From Gnomoniopsis sp. IMI 355080 (Eukaryota; Ascomycota; Sordariomycetes; Diaporthales; Gnomoniaceae), in assembly GCA_027946555.1 (NCBI GenBank), contig JAPEVC010000025.1, forward strand, positions 1 to 64,000: a stretch of 64,000 nt of DNA. The letters are read 5' to 3'. The notes below the pieces were generated by a model, which had not been told where the DNA came from, ran no database searches, and saw only the letters and a program-made list of their open reading frames with translations. Positions 35,652 to 46,739 of this stretch are shown in pieces; the stretch's first letter is position 1, and each line of letters begins with the position of its first letter. A program made the translations under genes and the position numbers.

Positions 35652-37259
35652 TTATGCGCAAGTTCTGCGCCCCGAATGGGTCCGCACTGGAGTAGACGGA
35701 CTCAGTCCAGACATGACAGAATTTCTGACGGCATTGTGCTGACCACTGCTCGACGAGCTCAATGGGCTCACTTCATCGATACCGCCAGGGCTATGATCCA
35801 CATCCACAAATAGATACTGCCGTCTTTGATCCTGCTGCCTGTTCCTCGCAACCGGCTTCGGTGGCAGCACCAGTGCCGGCACACGAACTTCGTCAGGATT
35901 CCAAAGCGGCCCGTCCAAAGACTCTCGAGGGTGGAAATCCATATACTCGGCAAGCACATCGCCCACCCCGTTCCCGCCGAGGGCAATAGCACTCTCTCTG
36001 ATGGCGATTTCGCCGCCATAGATGCTCGAAGTCGGCCGTACCGCTGGCGGATGGCTGGTCAGCGGGCCTGCCAGAAGCCTTGCACTATTTCGTCGCGGCA
36101 CCGCGGGTGGTGGTGGCGAAGGTGGTGGTGGGAAGTATAGCTGCACAGGGGGTGGTCGAGTAGTACCCGTGCGTGGAGTAGGTGTTGTTGCTGCTGCTGC
36201 TGCTGCTGTACTACTAAGACCCGGCGCTGGGGTGACGACCACGTCGCCAGCTGTACTGAGTCGTGAACTGGGCACGGGGTGTAGACGAGGGTAGGCGGGC
36301 TCTGTGGTGGAAATAGTGGCCATTTCCGGGGAGGGAGGTTTTTGGCGTTGGTTGTGGTGGTCTTTGGCCAGGCGGGCTTGGTGCCGGTGAAGGACGCTGG
36401 TCAGCAGGAGGGTGAGAAGGACGAGGATGGGGATACCGAGACCTAGGCCGAGTTTCGTGGCTAGGGAGGACGGATTTGGGGTGGATGCGGAGGCGGAGGA
36501 GGACGAGGAGGTTGGTGGGTATGTGGGTACGACGGATTGGTAGCCGGTTGGCGTGAATAAAGAAGTACGAGGAGACAAGGAATGTGTTGGTTGTATTATA
36601 GTGACTGTGGAGATAGTCGTTGCGGATGATTCTTGTCGCGGTGTGCTTGCGATGCTGCTTCGTATTGAGTTTGGTGATCCTGTGGAGGAGGAAGACGAGG
36701 ATGATGAGCTGGTCCTTGCGTCGGATGAGCTTCTTATGGAGAGTGTCGATGTTGTCGGCGAGAGAGAATCCTCAATCGTGATCACCAGTGACGGCGTCAG
36801 CGAGATGACTTGTTCCCTACGATCGTGATCCACCGTACTGTCGTCTCTCACCACCATCATCAACAAGCCATCTGCGCGCCTCGCACAGTCATGGTACTCC
36901 TGTCTACCAGAATAACCATCCTCGCAGAAGCAGCTGCTGCAGTCCTCACCATGACCTTCGATGCCAGATGCTGTCGTCGTCGATGTTGGCGCCTTGACCT
37001 CCTCATGGCGTTCTCTCATGGCGTTGTGTGTTCGTTGCTGGCCACATTGAGAGCCTCCTCGCTGTGGCCCAGCCAAAAATGAGGAGGGAAAGAATCGGCC
37101 GTGTATTGAAGATCCCGGAGATACGGTGTTCTCTTTCTCTGTAAGGAAGTCAACATACCTCTGAACGAAATTAGAGGGCCGTGTGCAGTGGCGAACTTTG
37201 CTTTTCCCCCATTTAGTAGAGACCCCATGAGAAAGAGAGACAAAAAATACCAAGAGCAT
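35652..37259 (-). CDS. Single-pass membrane protein, Ser-rich outside and Pro-rich inside
   Basis: One open frame of 535 codons. The first ATG (37259) gives a hydrophobic N-terminus, MLLVFFVSLSHGVS, that could be a short signal; an internal ATG at 37019 (MRERHEE) is the alternative start and would leave the protein without a signal. Residues about 100-240 hold a small Cys group (DCSSCFCEDGYSG) and Ser/Thr-rich stretches with runs of nine serines. One membrane helix (GLGLGIPILVLLTLLLTSVL, about residue 272-291) is followed by a basic HRHQARLAK. The cytosolic tail has Pro runs (PPPPSPPPP) and a run of alanines encoded by a GCT/GCA microsatellite near 36187-36210. This matches the fungal WSC/Mid2-like sensor layout without a named domain. 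It converges on the sugar transporter. Confidence 0.75.
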   Translation of the reverse strand: MLLVFFVSLSHGVSTKWGKSKVRHCTRPSNFVQRYVDFLTEKENTVSPGSSIHGRFFPSSFLAGPQRGGSQCGQQRTHNAMRERHEEVKAPTSTTTASGIEGHGEDCSSCFCEDGYSGRQEYHDCARRADGLLMMVVRDDSTVDHDRREQVISLTPSLVITIEDSLSPTTSTLSIRSSSDARTSSSSSSSSSTGSPNSIRSSIASTPRQESSATTISTVTIIQPTHSLSPRTSLFTPTGYQSVVPTYPPTSSSSSASASTPNPSSLATKLGLGLGIPILVLLTLLLTSVLHRHQARLAKDHHNQRQKPPSPEMATISTTEPAYPRLHPVPSSRLSTAGDVVVTPAPGLSSTAAAAAATTPTPRTGTTRPPPVQLYFPPPPSPPPPAVPRRNSARLLAGPLTSHPPAVRPTSSIYGGEIAIRESAIALGGNGVGDVLAEYMDFHPRESLDGPLWNPDEVRVPALVLPPKPVARNRQQDQRRQYLFVDVDHSPGGIDEVSPLSSSSSGQHNAVRNSVMSGLSPSTPVRTHSGRRTCA

Positions 37260-38214
37260 CGGAAAAAGCCCGGACCTCCCCTACCTCAAGAACAAATCTC
37301 GCACGCTCACGTCCGTTCGCTGTGTAATCATAAGGCCACCCATATTTCCTCGTCCCGGTCGTCGATTGTCTCAAGATGCCTATTTCGTCTCGCATGTACC
37401 AGGCTGCAGACCTATTGCCCTAACCAACCCGACCACTAAACCCGACCACCTACCCAAAGCTGCGCTTACCAGCGCCGCCCATTCTCCTCAAGAAAACTGT
37501 TTCCACTTGAAACCCCATTGAGGCCTGCCGGTGGGTCACCCCAAAAAGAGCCCGAACCATGAATTTTGAGCCTCATGCGCTTTGTGTTTGAGGCGCGTGG
37601 TGTAGACGCGGGGGTATGTATGTGTGTGTGGTGGCAGTTCGTCGCCGAAGTTGCTGTGTAAGCGGAAGTGGCGCCCCGCGCTGACTTTCGAGCGCAGTTG
37701 TGTTACACGTATGCTGCAGAAGTAAGTATTTTGGCTGACGTTGCCGAGGTCTCTTGGTCATGCAATACCGGTGACCGGCCACAAATGTCAAATAAGGGTA
37801 CCTAGGTAAGTAGGTAAGCAATAGCCCGAATCTGGCTGTTTTCGTGGGCTGGAATACCCAACATCCCACATTGCTTTAATTTCCGATGACCAGGCCAAAC
37901 CGGAGACGAAGATAAAACGTTGTAGCTTAATGATACATTCTTGTCGATTTCCATCCCTTCCCGAAACGCCCACCCTGTGGTATTGCTTTCGTGTTGGTAT
38001 CGCTCACCCGTGTAGTCGTCCGTCTAAGCCGCCGAATATGACTGAAAATGAATCCGCGAAACGCCTGTGCCGAGCACATACACCAATTGTTGAAATACAG
38101 TCCCTGTGCGCCACGCCTTCCAGCCCTGCTGCTCCAGCCCACGCCAGTAACCCACGTCAATATCGCAAGCCCCACGTCTCAACAAATCACAAATGCAGTG
38201 AAGAAGACGAGTCT
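37260..38214. other. Intergenic region between two minus-strand genes
   Basis: Holds the promoter of the Ser/Pro-rich membrane protein and the 3' end of the TOK channel gene. A TACCTAGGTA palindrome lies at 37799-37808. No credible open frame. Confidence 0.6.
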
Positions 38215-40787
38215 TCAAGACTTTGAGCCTAAACGCGAACCCATTTTCTTCCAGTTGGCTTCCGCTCTCATGCTCCTCAACAGCTCTGCCAGCCTGTGCT
38301 CCAACCTGTCCAGTATCCACTCTGCCTCCTCCTGGCTGCCCATCAGTGGACTGCGGCTTCCGACCCAGCTCCACTGGAGCTTATCCGGATCATCCTTTTC
38401 TTCGTGGCCCTCGTCTCCCTCCACTGTCCCATCGTGCTTCTTCTTCCGGCTCTTCGGCACGGGCTTCTTGTGCGTATCAGCACGGCTCTCATCCTCCCCA
38501 ATCAGCCGCAGGAACCATGCCCACTCCTCGAACGAATATTTGCGTGGCGGGTGCGTCTTCAGATGCTGGGTGACGCGACTGATCTCGTCGATTAGCACCA
38601 CAGCAAGGTCGTGGCGGTTCTTAGGGATGGAGACGGGTAGATCGGTGCGCGCGACGGAGACTGTGCGGCCCATGGGGAGGGTTTGAGAGTTGACGTCGCC
38701 TCGCTGTTGTCCGTGATCGTTGGGGTGGCTCTTGCTGGACTTGCTGCTGCCCTTACTAGAGGCGCGTTGCAGGTTGAGGGAGTTGCCTGTTTTGCGAGAG
38801 GATGGTGGTCGGTCGCCAGGCTCGGCGAAAGAGATGCTGTTGTTGTTGGCGTTGTGGCCGGGGAGTGTACGATGCACCTCGTGGTCGTGATTGTGGCTGT
38901 CGCCCTTTTCAGACATTGAGGACATCCCCGTATAGGTGGTATCGCTAGTCTTGTCGCTGCCTGCTGGAACTTTCTCGCCCTCGCGACGGTCCACCCGCTC
39001 ATCGCCGATGATACTGCGTACCTCGGCTTCCAGACGGTCGGTGGGCTTTGGTCGTCGACGACCGGTTTCATCAGCGATCGCCTTCTCCTCATCTTCCTCG
39101 CTGCCGTTACTCGTATCGCGACGATTGGCGTTACCCAAGAAACCTGGAGGACTCTCTTTGATATCGTCCTCGCTGAAGACCTTGCCTAATGACAGATAGT
39201 GCAAAAAGATCTTCAACTCCTTCCTGACGCCCCTCTCGCCGGGCAAAATGGTGACCGTTCCAAGCCAGTCCGTCCACTCCCGGACCAATTTCACCACGGT
39301 GTCGCCTGCGTTACTGACCAAGACGGTCATCGTAGGAAGGGCCAAGAGGGACCAGAACACAAAGAACGACTTTCCCGCAGGACTGATCGGAGTTACATCA
39401 CCGTATCCAATTGTCGTCAAGCTGACGAATGCAAAGTAGAACCCATCAAAATACGTCCACCCCTGATACGTAACCTCACACTGCTGGAATATTGCAGCAC
39501 CAACCAGCCACAAGCATAGCCATACTGTGGTTGATATGCTCATGGCCATCCACCGGCGACGACGCTCAGCGCTGGCTTGGATTTTCCTCATAAGCTCAAA
39601 TTCCTTCTGCCGGCGTGCTAACTCGGTCAAACCGGTGGGTGTGCGAGTGGGCGCCTCTAAATCATCCCCATCATTGTCCGCGACGGGTATCAGGATATCG
39701 TCCTTGCCCCGCTTGGCCATGCGTCGCAGCATGCGCTTGCGTGTCTTCTCCGTCATCCTGGCCCCTAGTTGGCGCCGAGCACGCTCAAGGACGAGACTAC
39801 GGATCGAGCCGACCACCAGACCGAGGCTGATGATGCCGATGAGGGCGTAGGGGAAAAGCAAGGCGCGTCCTAGTGGTGTTGCTGCTGAGTAGTCGCCAAA
39901 TCCGACGGTAAAGAGGGTGACGTCGGCCCAGTAGACGGCATCCAGAAAGTCCCAGGCTTCGATCCTGGAGAAGACCAAGGCGCCAAGAAGAAGGTAGACT
40001 AGAAACATGATAGTCTGCAACATTAACGTTCGTTGACTGGTTGTTAGTTGAAAGTCCTTGGGGTAATAGCCCTTCATGGCGCCCCAGAAGGTGACGACCA
40101 TCAGGGAGGAGCAGAAGAAGTAGAGCACGGCGGCGTAAATGCCGTAATAGAAGGAACCGGACCATATATATTGGCTCGTTGGCTGGACAATCAAAGGCCC
40201 GGCGGCGGTACTGGTGAGTGCTATGAGGCAAAAGGAGGATATATACCTGCGCTTTGTGAGCTGAATGAGAACAGACGTGTGCAAGCAGGGACAGCATCCT
40301 ACCAGGTCACTATGGTCGCAGGCTGTGCGATGGTGAATCGAACCTTGCGTGCCAAATTCAAAAGAAACAGAACGTTTGCAACCAAGGCCATAGCAAGCTG
40401 TATAGCGTTGACTACCGTCAACCTGGGAGATCATTAGTCTCATGTACAATCAGTCAGACACAGCGTTTCTGGAGAGAGCACATACCAGATCGGATCATCG
40501 ATGAACACAGCCTTGTCGATGTCAGAGCCAGGCGGGAAGTTCTGTCTCCATGGCTTGACCAAGGCACACACGGAGAAGGCACTGGCTACGGGCCCCAGCG
40601 TGGCGGCTATCATGGGGAACGCCGAGCTGGCGAACCAGTACCGGCTGGGATCAAGATGAGCATTGTCATTGTGAATGCCGACTGGCTCCATTTCTCCCTG
40701 GTTGTTTTCTTTGTCGGCTTTGCCGTCCTTGTGGTTGTCGAACTCTTGGGCGTTCTCGTCGACATTATCACCACTGTCGGCCATCAT
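38215..40787 (-). CDS. tok1: Two-pore outward-rectifier potassium channel, TOK type
   Basis: Plasma-membrane K+ channel with eight transmembrane segments and two pore loops, a fungal-specific layout. Three exons: 40787-40486, 40422-40303 and 40246-38215; both joins split a Trp codon. 817 residues, the larger end of the TOK family. Selectivity filters are intact: TVGFGDY (254-260) and TIGYGDV (about 419-425). A long charged linker (about 300-360; ERARRQLGARMTEKTRKRMLRRMAKRGKDD) lies between the two pore units. The C-tail of about 300 residues is hydrophilic, Ser- and acid-rich, and probably regulatory. Start: first of two ATGs in tandem (40787 and 40784); the open frame upstream lacks ATG. No cyclic-nucleotide or EF-hand domain is seen. 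Confidence 0.94.
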
Positions 40788-41845
40788 TTTGACAGCGGGG
40801 GTGGGGTGCCGAAACGCACCGATTTCTTCCCTGTCAGGGGGCGCGGAAGACACTCGGCTTGGCCGTCCGGCGTGATTACCTAGGTCGCTTGTCCGAGAGT
40901 TAAAGCATTACTGAGGACGGAGAAGGACTTCACAACGAGGCAAGGTTTGGGCTGTAGGACTTAGTCAAGCAAGCTGCTTGGCGGAATGAAGGAGGACAGC
41001 TCTTGGCATTCCGGGGGTGATGTTGGAAAGGGAATGAATGATATACCCGGATAGCGGCTACGCTTCTTTTATTTTAAATGATCAGAACCAGGGCCATCAC
41101 GCGTCACCACGGCGAGCACGGCATGAAATAAAGTATAGCAGTGCGTAGAATTCCAAGGAAAAGCGATGCCGCTAAAACTGATTGAGATGAAAGCGCTCTT
41201 TGCGCTGCACCAGCCGGGGTTCGTACGGTACATGGTACTGCGCAACGCGGTATGACGTCAATTTCCATGGTCAGCCATTTGTGGAAGTCTGGTGAAGGGA
41301 AAAGAACGTAGAGGCTCAATCTGGCTACCTAGTGGCCTGGGTAGCAGGGTAGATACTTGCCTAAGGTACCCTGAGTCTCAGCGCCAAGATTAGGGTGTGA
41401 AGGGTGTGTGTGGGGTGCATACGCGACATTCTGGCCGGGTCTTCGCCTAGGACCCCAATTTAGAAAGGCTTGTCATGTCTTCTGCGTACACAGTATAGTA
41501 TTTTGTAGCATGTTCATTATCACCAGATTGAGGTCCAAAGAGAACAGAAGAAAGGGCTTTTGCTCTCTCTTTCCATCGTATCCCCAGATGTAACGCTCCA
41601 GATCTGCTCCACATAGCGTTCGAGACAGATTGTCGAGGTACTCTACAGCACTGTCAGCTTTGGAAGGGTTCGACATTCTCATCACTCATCACATCGGTTC
41701 AAGGCTCATAATGATCACCTTGCAGATTCAGATGAGCTCAAGGTCCTCGACAAGTCCGTGATGCAGACTCTGCGCACAAGATACAGGGGGTTTCCACTAC
41801 TTTGAGTGTGCCGCTGTGTGCGATCGGCCCAAGGGTTTCCAGAAA
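40788..41845. other. Divergent promoter region
   Basis: A 1.06 kb space between the TOK gene (-) and the hydrolase-like gene (+). Only short frames are present. I see no repeat or RNA. Confidence 0.6.
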
Positions 41846-43410
41846 ATGTCAACATCACTGTCTGCCCGCCTCGGGGTCCAAGCACTGTTGAGGCCACGAC
41901 CGCTACTCAGCCTCTCCATCGCCAGAAGACCCTTCAGCAACAGCACAACTTGGTACCGCAGCCCTTATACGGAACATGTGGAAGTGCCCTGCGCGTCATC
42001 GGGCCATGTAACCGTCAGGTAAAGTCAGTCCCCGTCCTATCCCGTCCTATTCTTCCTTCACTCACCCGATTGTCCCTGTCTCGCAGCCTCCACGACATCG
42101 CGAAACACCCAGTGCTTTCGCCACTCATCATCAACCTTCCTGCTTTCCCCGTCCACGACATCGTAGACGTGGACGATTACCTGCCTGCCTTCTTGCAACC
42201 ATACCCCAGCGTCACCATTCACTATCGTTGGCCTCAACGCGGTCATTTCGCTGCCTCCACCACCTCAAACCAAGGACCCAACCATGAGCACCAGCACCAT
42301 GTTTCGGGTCCTCCACTTCACTGGCCAACGCCCATCCATGACATCCTCGCCGGCTTCGACTTCCTGATCCGCACACTTGCACCACCCCCTACCGGGACCA
42401 ATGGGCACTCTAAGCTCCAGCGTCGCGACGTGTACGTCCACGGCAGCTTCCTCGGCGCCGGCCTGGCTGCCTCACTGGCCCTCACCGAAGCACATGCCAA
42501 CGAGCCCATGGCCGTGCGAGGCTTGCTAGCCCTGAACGGTATCTACAACTGGACGACCTTCCTTCCGGACCACCCCTTGAATATCGCAAGACTCAGGCTG
42601 CAGAAAGAATTCGGCCTTGACCTGGCCGAGTTCCAGCGGCGACAAGATCTTAACCAAGATGTGTGCATGATGAAAACACTTATCCCACGCCTCTTCCAGC
42701 AGCCCGCAAACCTCTTCGATCCCTTCGCCAGTCCGGTGCTCTTCTTCCACACTGCGGGCTTGATGGTTCCGCCCAGCTTCACGGAGCGTTGGCGGCCCGA
42801 ATTCCTGTCAGATAGCAACAGCAGCGCAGCGTCCACGTCAAGTAGCGACAGCGACGCCATAGACCCCTATGATTACGTCTACTCTGATCCCGAGGACCCC
42901 CCACCGCCAACGTATTTTCCGGACTCCGAGACAACAGATGACTCCCGTAGCGACGCCGAGACAAACTCCGACTCGGATGATGCATCATCATCCATCATTC
43001 CTCCCGAACCTACCATGGTGCCTCCTCCCCGAAGGGGATACCTTGCGTTCCCACCGCGAGCGTCAAGCCTGAAAATCCCTGAAACGCTCCTGTTGCACAG
43101 CACACCGCCACCACTACCCAATGTCCCGGACACGGTGGTGGGCCAGAGGCGGCGTACCGCGGTGTGGAAGAAGCTGAACAATGCGGAGAACACTTTTGCG
43201 TCGCAGGCGATGGGGCTGGCAGGCCTGATGCGGCGAAGTATGAATAAGTTAGAGATCAAAGAGAGAATACGATGGGATGAGGAATTTGAGGATCCTGAAG
43301 GGGAAGCGATGAGGAGGGTTGAGACGAGAGCTGTAGGAGGGGAAGCATCTGGGCAAGATGCGGAGGCACAGGAGAGGGCGAGGCAGTGGTTGGAGGAACG
43401 ATTGGGCTGA
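41846..43410 (+). CDS. Alpha/beta-hydrolase-like protein with mitochondrial-type presequence
   Basis: Exons 41846-42018 and 42087-43410 (68-base intron, GTAAAG...CAG), 498 residues. The N-terminus MSTSLSARLGVQALLRPRP, continuing with LSIARRPFSN, is basic, Ser/Arg-rich and free of acids, as in mitochondrial presequences. The core (about 60-310) has the look of an alpha/beta hydrolase: IHYRWPQRG as the first strand and oxyanion region, HDILAGFDFLI, then YVHGSFLGAGLAASLA as the elbow. The elbow is H-G-S-F-L rather than classical GxSxG, so activity is doubtful. An acidic Ser/Asp insert (about 325-390, DSDAIDPYDYVYSDPED) and a C-terminal basic/acidic helix region follow. It is probably a fungus-specific family of unknown role. 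It converges on RAD4 with 101 bases between stops. Confidence 0.8.
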
Positions 43411-43511
43411 AGCAGATACTCGGTCAATAAGAGAGGACGCGAGATGGTGTTGGTTGTGTGAATACTTAAATAGGGTATCTATTGTGGCACATATGGTCCA
43501 AAGTCAAAAGT

Positions 43512-46500
43512 TTAATCAATCAGAGATCCGTCCTCGTCCATAAAGAATTCCTCCGTGACATCACTTGGCGCGTCCTCCAGCTCACCAGCCTCGCTCTCCT
43601 CTGGCTTCGAATCAACCTCGGCCGAGTCTTGCTTGATTACTGGAGCTTCCTTCTGACCGGCCTCAGGAGGCTGTTCAGCGCTGGCAGTCGACAGAGACAA
43701 GTCACGGTTAGCAACTGTGATACGCGGATCGGTCTCTACCTTGTGATGGGTTGACTGTTGCACCAATGACTCTGACTCCTGATTCGCAGTCATCATGGTG
43801 TCGTGAGAAGGCTGAGACAGCGTGTCTACCATATCGACGTCAGCCATCTCCACCTCGAAACCGCCAGGCTCCTGCGCGTCACTATCGTGTTCATCGTCAG
43901 AGCAACTGGTCTGAGCCGTATCAGGATCAACGAAGGTCAGTGGCCCTTGTTGTTCCTCTTTGGCCTCGGCCGCGTCTTCAACCTCGAAGCCGCCCGGTCC
44001 ATAATCGCTTGGCTCATGGCTTCCGAAACCAGACTGGTCTGGCTCAAATCCAACCGGCTCAAACCCACCTGGCTCAAACCCACCTGGCTCAAACCCGCCA
44101 GGCTCAAAGCCGCCAGGCTCGAATCCGCCCCCAATGAGTTCGAATCCGCCGCCTTCGTCGTCATCGTCAAGCACAACGCCAATGCGAGGGCGTCGGCGTC
44201 GCCGGCCACCTTGAAGCTCATCCTCGTCCTCAACCTCGACCCTATCTATTTCTTCCTCTTCATCATCAGGTGGAACCTCAAACTCCCCCAACTCTGTATC
44301 ACCCCAATAATCATCTCCCTCAAAGAGCCTCCTCCTCAGCGTCAGGGTCCGCATCCAACTTCTCCATACCTCCAGCGCCCGACGACTCCTTCTCTCCTCT
44401 TCTATTTGGGCCTCGAGATCCTCCAGGCCTGTTATTACAGCCCTCACAGCCTCCACGGCTTCCACGGGAATCACAACGCCGTTGTACACCGCAGTTCCCT
44501 GGCGACCCTTGAACTCGAATCCCTGCAAGGCGGGCGCATAATCAACCCCGAGAATATGTGCGGCGTGTCCGGCTCGGGGGTGTTTGAAATGAAAGCCACC
44601 CGCAGGAACCATGGATGGCACGTATACATCCAGATTCTTGAACTTGTTCTTTGGAATCCGTCCGGCAACCACGGGTGGCGGGACGTATAGCTGCGTCTGC
44701 TCAAAAGTGAAGAGCGGCACACCCTTCGCCGGGTCAGGACCGAGCACCGGATCTTCCTCGTCAGAGCTCTCAGCGGTGTCGTTCAAATGTCGGAACCTTC
44801 CTTTCCGCTTTATAGATTTTCTTTTCGGCAAAACCTTGACCGGTTCCTCGCCTGGTATGATCTCCCGTCCCAAACGGTACCAGTTGTTCACTGACTTAGA
44901 GAGGCGCACGTCTTTTCGTCGATAGATCTTCTCCAATCGACCTTTGCTGCCAGCACTAACTGTCCCCACGACTGTCGCACCAGGGACGAGGACCTCGTGC
45001 CGACGAAGGTGTCTCTCCAAAGCATAGATAGGGTGATCTTTGAAGTCTGCGACGTTCCGCGGCATTGGTTCGCGAGCCTCCGCAGCATTCAGCTCTGTGG
45101 CTTCAATTTGATCCAGATCACTAGGCGGACCACCCCGTCTGTATCGTCTCAAGGCCTTGCGCCACCATTTCGCCCCTTCCACAGAAGGGGGAACTAATGG
45201 GCCGTCGATGCGCAATCGCCGGGTCTTGGCAGTGTAAGCTTTCGCATACCTTCGCGTAACATCCTTTGCGCCACCATCTTCCTCGAACGCCAGAACATAG
45301 GTAAGGATGTTGTCGCGGTCGGCAGCCGGAGGTTCAAGTCTGTGTGGTTTGAAATGCGTTCCGGTAACGAGAGCGTCGACGGGCTGCCATTTCTGGTGGC
45401 CGACGTCCAGTATCTCGGTCCAGAATACAGGAAAGGCCGATTCAACGATGCGCGTATCGGCTCGCCGCTGGTGTGGAGAGCTCCACTCAGCAACCTGGGG
45501 CGGAGTAATGTCAGGAATATGGTATGCAGTGGCATTTGGGTGACCAAGTCGGGTCCGAATGGGCGATGGGAATATAGAAGATGGCGCCTGTGTGGGTACT
45601 GGGGCAAGAGGAGGTGGAACAGGCTTAGATGGTGTATGAACCTTGCGGGGCTTGGGCAGTGTCGGACCACCAGGCACGAACGAGAGTGGTTGAAGTGAAC
45701 AGACGAGTCGAGCCTCGACACCAACAGCCCTTAGCAACGCGCAGAACAACATGGCGCCGATATCCCTGGAGCCTTTCAATGTCCGTGCGGCCTTCCGAAA
45801 GTCCTTCTTATCAAGGCACTTGTCGACTGTTTTTGGGAGCTCGATGTTCTTCAAATCTGCCTCATCCTCTGCCCATAAAGCCCTCCGCAAGCCGACCTCA
45901 GTTATCCTAAACCTGTCGCGGAAAAGCTCTGCGGCCTCTGAGAGTCCTCTTTTCAGCGACTCAGTCTGGCCGAACTGAGTGAGACTGGAGCCTGGATTCA
46001 GGAGCTTGATTGTCTTTGGTGGAAGCAGCGGGCGAAGAGTGTCTTGAACTATTGAATCATTGCACCAATAATTCCTCTTCTCTACAATAGCCAGAAGGAG
46101 CAATAGGTGCATACGATGTATCAAGACCCGGCGTTCCTTGTCTTCCTTGGTGAGGGGTTGCCTTTTGCGCTTAGAAAAAGCCAGAGACTCTTTAGCCGCC
46201 GTGAGGTTCAGTTGCAGTGTGTCTGCTTCCCGGCTTGCACCCTCACCTGCCTGCTCTGGTCTCGCGGCCACCGCATCAATATCAACATCCTCGAATAATG
46301 TATCATCTTGTTCTTCCGACTCCTCCTCGCTCGATAGGTACGTAGTCTGGATCGTTGGTTGAGGAATCTCGACGTCCTCGAACTCAATGTCTTCGTCGTC
46401 ATCTTCATATTCGTCTTCTTTCCTGCCAGACTCCACCGGTTGCTCGACATTCAGCGCACTGGGCCCTGGGTCTTTGGAAGATCCGGCACGTCTTGCTGCC

Positions 46501-46739
46501 TCGGCACGAATCTCCTCGGGTCGGCGTCCTGATCGTGGTCGCTTCAAGGGTCGCTCGGGCGCATCTGACGTCACGCGACTCGAGCTGACGCCAGCCTCAG
46601 CCAGCATTTCACGATATATTTGTGGAACAAGTTCATCTGTTACGGAGGATCGTGTGCCTCGACTGGCTGCGCGAGTAGACCGTTGCGATGCGTTGCCCCT
46701 CACTGCTTCGCGAGCTGCTGCTCTTCGACGGCCTGCCAT
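43512..46739 (-). CDS. rad4: Rad4/XPC-family nucleotide-excision repair protein
   Basis: Nuclear damage-recognition factor that works with Rad23. One uninterrupted exon, 1075 residues. Basic N-terminus (MAGRRRAAAREAV), then acidic stretches (about 108-155). The transglutaminase-like fold covers about 200-500, with DIGAMLFCALLRAVGVEARLV and PVFWTEILDVGHQKWQPVDA as hallmarks. BHD1 is about 566-630 (YALERHLRRHEVL, GREIIPGEEPVK), BHD2 about 675-720 (LFTFEQTQLYVPP) and BHD3 about 722-800 (GHAAHILGVDYAPALQGFEFKG). The C-terminus is an acidic low-complexity tail containing tandem GGFEP repeats (about 868-900). Full family length and all domains present, so it should be active. Its divergent neighbour is the O-methyltransferase. 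Confidence 0.96.
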   Translation of the reverse strand: MAGRRRAAAREAVRGNASQRSTRAASRGTRSSVTDELVPQIYREMLAEAGVSSSRVTSDAPERPLKRPRSGRRPEEIRAEAARRAGSSKDPGPSALNVEQPVESGRKEDEYEDDDEDIEFEDVEIPQPTIQTTYLSSEEESEEQDDTLFEDVDIDAVAARPEQAGEGASREADTLQLNLTAAKESLAFSKRKRQPLTKEDKERRVLIHRMHLLLLLAIVEKRNYWCNDSIVQDTLRPLLPPKTIKLLNPGSSLTQFGQTESLKRGLSEAAELFRDRFRITEVGLRRALWAEDEADLKNIELPKTVDKCLDKKDFRKAARTLKGSRDIGAMLFCALLRAVGVEARLVCSLQPLSFVPGGPTLPKPRKVHTPSKPVPPPLAPVPTQAPSSIFPSPIRTRLGHPNATAYHIPDITPPQVAEWSSPHQRRADTRIVESAFPVFWTEILDVGHQKWQPVDALVTGTHFKPHRLEPPAADRDNILTYVLAFEEDGGAKDVTRRYAKAYTAKTRRLRIDGPLVPPSVEGAKWWRKALRRYRRGGPPSDLDQIEATELNAAEAREPMPRNVADFKDHPIYALERHLRRHEVLVPGATVVGTVSAGSKGRLEKIYRRKDVRLSKSVNNWYRLGREIIPGEEPVKVLPKRKSIKRKGRFRHLNDTAESSDEEDPVLGPDPAKGVPLFTFEQTQLYVPPPVVAGRIPKNKFKNLDVYVPSMVPAGGFHFKHPRAGHAAHILGVDYAPALQGFEFKGRQGTAVYNGVVIPVEAVEAVRAVITGLEDLEAQIEEERRSRRALEVWRSWMRTLTLRRRLFEGDDYWGDTELGEFEVPPDDEEEEIDRVEVEDEDELQGGRRRRRPRIGVVLDDDDEGGGFELIGGGFEPGGFEPGGFEPGGFEPGGFEPVGFEPDQSGFGSHEPSDYGPGGFEVEDAAEAKEEQQGPLTFVDPDTAQTSCSDDEHDSDAQEPGGFEVEMADVDMVDTLSQPSHDTMMTANQESESLVQQSTHHKVETDPRITVANRDLSLSTASAEQPPEAGQKEAPVIKQDSAEVDSKPEESEAGELEDAPSDVTEEFFMDEDGSLID
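44040..44135. repeat. 15-base coding tandem repeat (GGFEP units) in rad4
   Basis: Inside the rad4 exon, about six near-identical 15-base units encode Gly-Gly-Phe-Glu-Pro on the minus strand, with single variants (GGFEL, PVGFEP) at the edges. Near-identity of adjacent units at DNA level points to recent slippage, so the repeat number may vary between strains. Confidence 0.85.
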
